11,821 bases of DNA from Phycisphaerae bacterium (lineage in GTDB: Bacteria > Planctomycetota > Phycisphaerae > Sedimentisphaerales > SG8-4), in the NCBI GenBank assembly GCA_030614945.1, contig JAUXAH010000036.1:1-11821 (forward strand), in the 5' to 3' direction. Shown here in pieces: positions 6,925 to 11,821 of the stretch; the stretch's first letter is position 1; every line of letters begins with the position of its first letter. Position numbers and translations under genes: made by a program. Below the pieces are notes generated by a model. It ran no database searches and was not told the origin of the DNA. It saw nothing but the letters and a program-made list of their open reading frames with translations.

Positions 6925-7271
6925 AGAAAAAATGAACCCCATAAAAATATGTGGTGTTTGCCTATAGGATTCGTTGAGGTCGATGAGAGCATTCAGAACG
7001 CAGCACTGCGTGAATTGGAAGAAGATACGGGAATAAAAGGCCGTATTGTTCGTCTGTTGGATGCTCAATCAATGAATGATTCATTCTACGGTAGTATGTT
7101 GATACTCTGCTATGAAGTTGAACGGGTTGCAGGCCAAATTAAAGCGGGTGATGATGCCAAAGATGCCCGTTTTTTCCCGATCACAGATATTCCTGAACTG
7201 GCGTTTAGCGCAAATAGAAAGGTAATTGACAAATATCATGAATTTTATTTGGATACCGAAAGGGATAAGAA

Positions 7272-7688
7272 ATGAAAATAGTTTATTCATATTATGTGTT
7301 AGATATCGTTCACAAAGGACATTTAATGATGATGAAAAACGCCAAGGCAATCGCTGGTGAAGATGGGAGATTAATTGTGGGAATCCTTACTGACGAAGCT
7401 GTTATGGAAAAAAAGAAAAGGCCTATACTTTCGTTCGAGGATAGAATTGAGCTTGCAAGCGCAATAAAATACGTAGATGTTGCCGTCGCACAAGAAACTT
7501 ATTCTCCCCTGCCGAATGTTATGAAAATCCGCCCTGATATATTGATGGAAAGTACAAGTCATGATGACGAAACCATCGAAGAAGCAAGAAAGGTTATGAA
7601 AAGTATTAATGGTAAAGTGATAATAATACCATATTTCCCGTCCCAGTCATCGACAGAGATAAAAAATAAAGTGAAACAAAACAACTGA
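7272..7688 (+). CDS. HxGH nucleotidyltransferase (cytidylyltransferase-like)
   Basis: This 138-residue cytoplasmic enzyme of the HxGH nucleotidyltransferase superfamily has H14-K-G-H17 near the N-terminus, V-G-I-L-T-D-E-A (36-43), a K-K-K-R-P-I-L-S-F-E-D-R segment ending at R58, and S126-S-T-E-I-K, matching the C-terminal I-S-S-T motif. Relatives include glycerol-3-phosphate cytidylyltransferase (TagD) and the nucleotidyltransferase domains attached to phosphoenolpyruvate mutases; all activate a phosphorylated or phosphonate compound with a nucleotide. The G-D-D-W motif usual before the C-terminal part is replaced by S-T-S-H-D-D (94-99), so the substrate is open. The ATG overlaps the Nudix stop codon (ATGA), and AGGGA lies 6 nt upstream. 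The transporter that follows supports a phosphorylated small-molecule substrate. Superfamily firm, substrate uncertain. Confidence 0.85.
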   Translation: MKIVYSYYVLDIVHKGHLMMMKNAKAIAGEDGRLIVGILTDEAVMEKKKRPILSFEDRIELASAIKYVDVAVAQETYSPLPNVMKIRPDILMESTSHDDETIEEARKVMKSINGKVIIIPYFPSQSSTEIKNKVKQNN

Positions 7689-7770
7689 AACTAAAATTGA
7701 AAGAGTTCTTCAAATAACATCAGACTCAAAAACATCAACATCTAAGACCGTAAGTTCATGGCAAAAGAAA

Positions 7771-9012
7771 ATGTTCTGGCTTATGTGGATAACTTACGCC
7801 TCTTTCTATCTTTGTAGAGTGAATATCTCCATAGCTATGCCCAAGATAATGGAAGAATTCGGCTTGACAAAATCCAGCATGGGCTTGGTGCTTAGCAGTC
7901 TGCTCTTATTATATGCGGTAGGGCAATTTGTAAATGGTCAACTTGGTGACAAGCTGAATTCAAGGCGGATAATTACAATTGGTTTATTATGCTCTGCGAT
8001 ACTTAATATTGTGGTCGGCTTTAACGGTGGTATGCTGGGTCTGTTAATTGTGGCATGGGGACTGAATGGATATTTCCAGGCGATGGGGTGGGGGCCGACT
8101 GTAAAAGCGATGGCGAATTGGTTCCCGGCCAAAGTCAGAGGTAGAATTTCCGGCCGTCTCGGCACAAGTTATATTATTGGCGGAGCTTTTTCCTGGTTCC
8201 TTGCCGGCACTATTATAAAATATTTCAATTGGCGGTTTACCTTCTGGTTTCCTGCTGTTTTTTGCATATTCATTGCAATTCATTGGTATATTCGAGCCAG
8301 AAACGCTCCTGAAGAAATAGGCCTGCCAAGTGTAGAAAACCAGGAAAGTGGGCTTGAAAACGACAGTATTCGCGAAGATGCTCATATAGGTTTTCGCAAA
8401 ACACTAAAAATTACGCTTTTAAATCCTTACGTTTGGTTTGCAGCTTTTGCATTGTTCGGGCTGAATATTGTGCGGTACGGTTTTATGTCATGGGCACCGA
8501 CCTATATGTTTGAGGAACAAGGTGCAACGGTTTCTGCGGCAGCGTTCAAGGCTCTGGCTTTTCCCATCGCAGGTGGACTTGGGGCAATATTTGCCGGCTG
8601 GGCTTCCGACAGAATATTCAAAAACAACAAAGCTCCAATTGCTTTCATAATGCTCATATTACTGGCGTTTTTCTGTTATTTATTTAAACAATGTCCTGAG
8701 GATAATGGGTTGTTAAGCTTGTTTATCTTGTTGTTTATCGGTTTTTTAACCTTTGGCCCGCATGTGCTGATTGTAGCTGCCTTGCCTGCGGATTTAGGCT
8801 CTCGTAAAGCCGCTTCTTCGGTAACAGGTTTTATAGACTCGATGGGCTATTTAGGGGCGGGTCTTACGGCCGTAGGAACTGCTTATCTGGTGGAGAAATT
8901 TAGCTGGGATGCCGGTTTTAACTTTTGGATTTTCGGAGCTATTTTTGCTGCGATCATGGTTCTGCTTGTCTGGAACTGTAAAAGTAGAAAAGTAGAGGAT
9001 GTGCTTGCTTAG
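7771..9012 (+). CDS. MFS transporter of the organophosphate:phosphate antiporter (GlpT/UhpT) type
   Basis: This is a 413-residue inner-membrane protein with about twelve hydrophobic segments and a charged central loop (~175-210). Signatures of the OPA family are visible: Y-L-C-R16-V-N in the first helix and V-R235-Y-G in the seventh correspond to the two phosphate-binding arginines of GlpT. N-G-Y-F-Q-A-M-G-W-G-P (99-109) matches the family motif after the fourth helix. The position of the GlpT histidine (A-H-N-V-G-G) reads S-Y-I-I-G-G here, so substrate preference may differ. Known members exchange glycerol-3-phosphate, hexose phosphates or related compounds for phosphate. It lies 82 bp after the nucleotidyltransferase, probably co-transcribed. 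The ATG at 7771 has no clear ribosome binding site and the frame is open back to 7675 without another ATG, so the start is unsure. Confidence 0.85.
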   Translation: MFWLMWITYASFYLCRVNISIAMPKIMEEFGLTKSSMGLVLSSLLLLYAVGQFVNGQLGDKLNSRRIITIGLLCSAILNIVVGFNGGMLGLLIVAWGLNGYFQAMGWGPTVKAMANWFPAKVRGRISGRLGTSYIIGGAFSWFLAGTIIKYFNWRFTFWFPAVFCIFIAIHWYIRARNAPEEIGLPSVENQESGLENDSIREDAHIGFRKTLKITLLNPYVWFAAFALFGLNIVRYGFMSWAPTYMFEEQGATVSAAAFKALAFPIAGGLGAIFAGWASDRIFKNNKAPIAFIMLILLAFFCYLFKQCPEDNGLLSLFILLFIGFLTFGPHVLIVAALPADLGSRKAASSVTGFIDSMGYLGAGLTAVGTAYLVEKFSWDAGFNFWIFGAIFAAIMVLLVWNCKSRKVEDVLA

Positions 9013-9105
9013 TTAGCCACAGAGGGTATTAAAATAGTCCTGCAAAAACAAACTATAGTTGCACATGGAATAAAAAAAAGGGGAGAGGAAATATTTTTTG
9101 CTTTT

Positions 9106-10365
9106 GTGTGCGCAGTTTTAACCTTATTTTTTTTCCGACTACAGATGGTGATCAAGTATAAATTCCCCAACTTGAGAATGACCGCCATAATTTTTTTTGT
9201 TTTTTATATATTAACAATACGACTGCTAATAAGAAATGAATTTTGGCAGATCTTTGAGGCCCCTTACTTAAAACTTATATTACTTTATGTATTTTTTTTG
9301 TTGTTGTCTTCGATAAATGCTGAGTTTAACTCTCGGTCTTTCTATCAATTTGCACATAATGTCAGCTCAATACTATTCTACTTTCTAATCATAGTCGTAA
9401 TGCGTAATTTGAAAGATATAAGAACCTTTATGAACTGGATGCTGGCAACAGGTACAGTCATGCTTATTGTTGCAAGGCTGGGTATGTTCAAGCAATACTA
9501 TATACAAAGCGGCAGCAAGTATGCATCACTTTCAGGAGCCAGGATTACTCGTGAGTCTTTTATCTATCTTGATTCAAATGTTTATGCGTATATGCTCATT
9601 ATTTTGATGGTACTCATACTTCATAGAATTTTGGTAGAGAAAAATTCTCTGTGGAAAAATGTTTTTTATTCTTCAATATTTGTGATTTCCTGCTTCAGCT
9701 TGATTGCTACTTACAGCAGAGGCGCTATGCTTACATTAGTTATAAGCACGTTCGTTATGCTTATTATATCGAAAAAGTTTTTTAGCAGAAAGGCGGCTGT
9801 TTTTTCTTTTCTTTTGGCCGTTTTGGCTATATCTGTTTTTTATACCACAAATATATTTCAGGAAATGAAGCATCGGATTGGGCAGGACATTGTTTTGGTT
9901 GACGGCAGGCCACAGATTATATCTTGCTCTTCGCTTCGTTTTAGAATAGTCACCGCAATTTCTGCAATGAGAGCATTTTCAGAAAAGCCTTTGTTGGGCT
10001 GGGGCGATAGTGAGTCAATACATGAGCAGTGGAGACAGGATGATAAGGCAAATTGGGAATGGATACGCTCATCCGGCAATCATGTTTTTTATCTTAATCT
10101 TTTAGCAAGGCGGGGAATATTAGCATTTGCCTGCTTTATTATGTTTTTTGCAGCAGTTTTTTGGCACTTGAGCAGGGATATAAGGCTGTTGAGAACGAAC
10201 GGCAATCCAAACGTGAACCTGGGGTATCTCCTTTTTGCGATAATGGTAATATTGGCGATAAAAGGTTTAATGACCGCCATAGGTGAGGATTTTTGGATAA
10301 TGTCCGGAGTGTCAATGGCTTTTCATAAGCTTACTTACAATGACCATAAAATAATAAAAATATAG
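9106..10365 (+). CDS. O-antigen ligase/polymerase-like membrane protein (Wzy_C type)
   Basis: This 419-residue polytopic membrane protein has about ten or more hydrophobic segments. The family marks are T-Y-S-R-G-A-M-L (202-209), a periplasmic loop between ~250 and 325 with P-L-L-G-W-G (295-300), and N-H-V-F-Y-L-N-L-L-A-R-R-G (325-337), which holds the histidine typical of O-antigen ligases and bacterial polymerases. It would join or transfer undecaprenyl-linked glycans on the periplasmic face; ligase versus Wzy polymerase cannot be told from sequence alone. With the Wzz protein upstream, a polymerase role is attractive. GTG 9106 is the first standard start. However, a good ribosome binding site (GGGGAGAGG, 9080-9088) sits 17 nt away, 2 nt before an in-frame ATA (9091), so the true start is doubtful. 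NeuB follows after 14 bp. Confidence 0.8.
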   Translation: MCAVLTLFFFRLQMVIKYKFPNLRMTAIIFFVFYILTIRLLIRNEFWQIFEAPYLKLILLYVFFLLLSSINAEFNSRSFYQFAHNVSSILFYFLIIVVMRNLKDIRTFMNWMLATGTVMLIVARLGMFKQYYIQSGSKYASLSGARITRESFIYLDSNVYAYMLIILMVLILHRILVEKNSLWKNVFYSSIFVISCFSLIATYSRGAMLTLVISTFVMLIISKKFFSRKAAVFSFLLAVLAISVFYTTNIFQEMKHRIGQDIVLVDGRPQIISCSSLRFRIVTAISAMRAFSEKPLLGWGDSESIHEQWRQDDKANWEWIRSSGNHVFYLNLLARRGILAFACFIMFFAAVFWHLSRDIRLLRTNGNPNVNLGYLLFAIMVILAIKGLMTAIGEDFWIMSGVSMAFHKLTYNDHKIIKI

Positions 10366-10379
10366 GAAACACAAAATTA

Positions 10380-11237
10380 ATGGTGGGCATAGAAATGGAC
10401 AGAGTATTTATAATTGCTGAGCTCGGAATTAACCATAACGGCGACATTAACACTGCGAAAAGATTAATCGATATGGCCAAGACCGCTGGTTGTGATGCGG
10501 TTAAGTTCCAGAAGAGAACTATAGATTTGGTCTATACGAAAGAGTTTCTTGACTCACCCCGCGAAAGCCCATGGGGAAACACTCAACGTGCACAAAAGGA
10601 AGGACTTGAATTTGGATTCGAGGAGTATCAACAAATCGATTCTTACTGCAGCGAGATCGGAATTGAGTGGTTTGCTTCTGCGTGGGACATTCAGAGTTTA
10701 GAATTTCTTGGACATTATGATTTAAAATATAACAAGATTGCAAGCGCCATGTTGACTCACCGGGAATTCTTAGAGCGGGTTACTTCAATGAAAAAAACAA
10801 CTTTTATATCAACCGGGATGGGCACTTATGAAGATATAGATCGAGCCATTAAAATTTTCAGAGAGAAAGAATGTCCATTCGTGCTAATGCATACTGTTTC
10901 CACCTATCCATGTAAGAATGAAGAATGTAATATTTTGATGATTAAGACACTAAAGCAAAGATATGATTGTGAAGTTGGTTATAGTGGCCATGAGGTAGGG
11001 GTCCTACCTACGGTTTTGGCTGTTGCAATGGGCGCTACTGTGATTGAAAGGCACATTACTTTAGATAGAGCAATGTATGGTAGCGATCAATCTGCCTCTT
11101 TAGAAAGGCGTGGTTTGGAAATTATATGTAGAAATTGTAGGGAGGTTAAGGATATTTATGGTACAGGAGAAAAAGTATTCTCTGAGGCAGAAAGAATCAT
11201 TGCAAAAAAACTGAGATATTTTGAGGACAATGTTTGA
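10380..11237 (+). CDS. neuB: N-acetylneuraminate synthase family enzyme (NeuB/SpsE), SAF domain absent
   Basis: This cytoplasmic TIM-barrel enzyme condenses phosphoenolpyruvate with an N-acetyl hexosamine to make a nonulosonic (sialic-type) acid. Visible motifs are F-I-I-A-E-L-G-I-N-H-N-G-D (10-22), D-A-V-K-F-Q-K-R (39-46), F-A-S-A-W-D (98-103), I-S-T-G-M-G (143-148), M-H-T-V-S-T-Y-P (170-177), G-Y-S-G-H-E-V-G (200-207) and E-R-H-I-T-L-D-R (223-230) then D-Q-S-A-S. Length is 285 residues; it ends where the C-terminal SAF (antifreeze-like) domain of ~340-residue relatives would begin. Two starts are possible: 10380 behind AGGAAA, or 10395, which gives the N-terminus usual for the family. No NeuA or NeuC gene is inside the window; they could lie to the right. 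Whether the product is neuraminic, legionaminic or another acid cannot be told. Confidence 0.87.
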   Translation: MVGIEMDRVFIIAELGINHNGDINTAKRLIDMAKTAGCDAVKFQKRTIDLVYTKEFLDSPRESPWGNTQRAQKEGLEFGFEEYQQIDSYCSEIGIEWFASAWDIQSLEFLGHYDLKYNKIASAMLTHREFLERVTSMKKTTFISTGMGTYEDIDRAIKIFREKECPFVLMHTVSTYPCKNEECNILMIKTLKQRYDCEVGYSGHEVGVLPTVLAVAMGATVIERHITLDRAMYGSDQSASLERRGLEIICRNCREVKDIYGTGEKVFSEAERIIAKKLRYFEDNV

Positions 11238-11353
11238 TAGATTATTATTTTGATATAAACATGGCTATTCAGACAATAGTCATTGTGATTGATGCAAAGA
11301 TTTATATCAGGAACAATGAAAGAAAAGTTTTCACCGACATGGGAGGTGACAAG

Positions 11354-11821
11354 ATGAAGTCTAAAGGGACTGTATGTACAAAACTTAATTTAGGGGCTGG
11401 GTATAATTGGGAAAAGCTAAAAGGATGGGAAGTATTAGACCACAATATTTTTGATTCTTTACGTTTAAGAAAACAGGCATGGGAATTGCCTTATGTTGAC
11501 GAACAATTCGAGATAGTTTTCTCTTCTCACATGATCGAGCACATTAGCCACTTTAAAATAGAGGAAGTTGTATGTGAGATAAACAGGGTGATGAAAAAAG
11601 ATGGAATCTTGAGATTACTGGCTCCAGACTTAAGGAAAATTGCAATCGCCTATGTTAATAATGACCACAAAACCATGCAGCATTATAAAAAAGAATGTCA
11701 ACATGATGAATTTTTCCCGCTTGGCATAGGTCAGGCATTTATGGATTTTATGGTTACTATCGGCTATGACAACTTCTTGTTAAGCTCGGACTATTCGACA
11801 ATTGTTGGCGGCTATGGTCAT
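11354..11821 (+). CDS. Class I SAM-dependent methyltransferase, 3' truncated by the window
   Basis: The frame is open from the ATG to the last base, giving 156 residues of an unfinished protein. It carries K-L-N-L-G-A-G (10-16; motif I), W-E-V-L-D-H-N (25-31; motif II), W-E-L-P-Y-V-D-E-Q-F-E-I-V-F-S-S-H (43-59), M-I-E-H-I (60-64) and E-I-N-R-V-M-K-K-D-G (75-84), followed by L-A-P-D-L-R-K-I. This pattern is typical of Methyltransf_11-like proteins found in polysaccharide clusters, which methylate sugars or related acceptors; the acceptor is unknown. GGGAGGTG (11341-11348) gives a strong ribosome binding site for 11354. In-frame ATGs at 11261 and 11339 are less likely because the first lacks a site and the second overlaps this one. 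The gene follows NeuB after 116 bp. Confidence 0.82.
   Translation, partial: MKSKGTVCTKLNLGAGYNWEKLKGWEVLDHNIFDSLRLRKQAWELPYVDEQFEIVFSSHMIEHISHFKIEEVVCEINRVMKKDGILRLLAPDLRKIAIAYVNNDHKTMQHYKKECQHDEFFPLGIGQAFMDFMVTIGYDNFLLSSDYSTIVGGYGH

Larger units (their letters stand above)
6524..7275 (+). pseudogene. Zinc-ribbon Nudix hydrolase gene interrupted by a 219-bp element
   Basis: The left piece (6524-6700, GTG start) encodes 59 residues with a zinc ribbon C9-x2-C12 and C29-x2-C32, then the first Nudix strand (A-V-V-V-N-D-K-R-Q-V-L-L-V-L). The right piece (6925-7275) starts R-K-N-E-P-H-K-N-M-W-C-L-P-I-G-F and carries the Nudix box G-x5-E-x7-R-E-L-E-E-D-T-G-I, with D replacing the second E of the usual E-E pair. 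Removing 6701-6919 and one TATTA copy joins the pieces in frame, giving a 175-residue protein of normal length for this family. Nudix enzymes cleave nucleoside diphosphates linked to another moiety; the substrate here cannot be told. Its TGA overlaps the ATG of the next gene by 4 bp, indicating translational coupling. As it stands, translation from the GTG stops at 6800-6802 inside the element. Confidence 0.88.

Noticed and set aside
6874..7275. A separate 133-residue Nudix gene with a GTG start
   Set aside because: Its first 17 codons or so lie inside the inserted element, and the true upstream half is found at 6524-6700; together they form one interrupted gene.
9051..9060. Palindrome AACTATAGTT between the transporter and ligase-like genes
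   Set aside because: Ten bases in an AT-rich gap are expected by chance and no partner half-site is seen.
10993..11009. Hairpin AGGTAGG/CCTACCT with a 3-nt loop
   Set aside because: It lies inside the conserved G-H-E-V-G-V-L-P coding stretch of NeuB and has no T-run; probably a coding coincidence.
11261..11353. N-terminal extension of the last methyltransferase from ATG 11261
   Set aside because: No ribosome binding site precedes it; the family normally starts close to the L-N-L-G-x-G motif, matching ATG 11354 behind GGGAGGTG.

Overview
The window looks like part of a planctomycete-type chromosome, or a close relative in the PVC group. The strongest hint is the long protein at 896-4216. It joins a methyltransferase-like domain to PQQ-type beta-propeller repeats and carries the linker motif D-E-W-T-H-Y-M-H-D-P followed by N-N-A-V, an architecture I associate with planctomycetes. 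No rRNA, tRNA or CRISPR array is visible, so the lineage is an inference.

Region 1 (1-4216) is GC-richer (for example 32 of 60 bases in 2941-3000). It holds two tandem related genes: the 3' end of one beta-propeller protein (2-757) and a complete 1106-residue paralogue (896-4216). Between them lies a palindromic intergenic repeat (772-874) that ends just before a strong ribosome binding site.

Region 2 (4217-5185) is a low-coding junction with a tandem heptamer, small hairpins, two candidate sigma70-like promoters and one doubtful 117-codon frame whose first residues recall a family 4 glycosyltransferase.

Region 3 (5186-11821) is AT-rich (for example 17 of 60 G+C in 9241-9300) and entirely on the + strand. 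It reads as a surface polysaccharide locus: a Wzz-type chain-length regulator; a Nudix hydrolase gene; an HxGH nucleotidyltransferase; an organophosphate:phosphate antiporter-type MFS transporter; an O-antigen ligase/polymerase-like membrane protein; a sialic-acid synthase (NeuB) family enzyme without a SAF domain; and the start of a SAM-dependent methyltransferase that runs off the right edge.

The clearest finding is in the Nudix gene. It is interrupted by a 219-bp non-coding element (6701-6919) with perfect 14-bp terminal inverted repeats and a 5-bp TATTA target duplication. Removing the element and one TATTA copy restores a continuous 175-residue zinc-ribbon Nudix protein in frame. This is a MITE-like insertion in the first gene of a translationally coupled set.

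Working model (inference): the transporter and nucleotidyltransferase supply and activate a phosphorylated small molecule, with glycerol-3-phosphate or a phosphonate as candidates. NeuB makes a nonulosonic acid. The Wzz and O-antigen ligase-like proteins control polymer length and assembly at the membrane.
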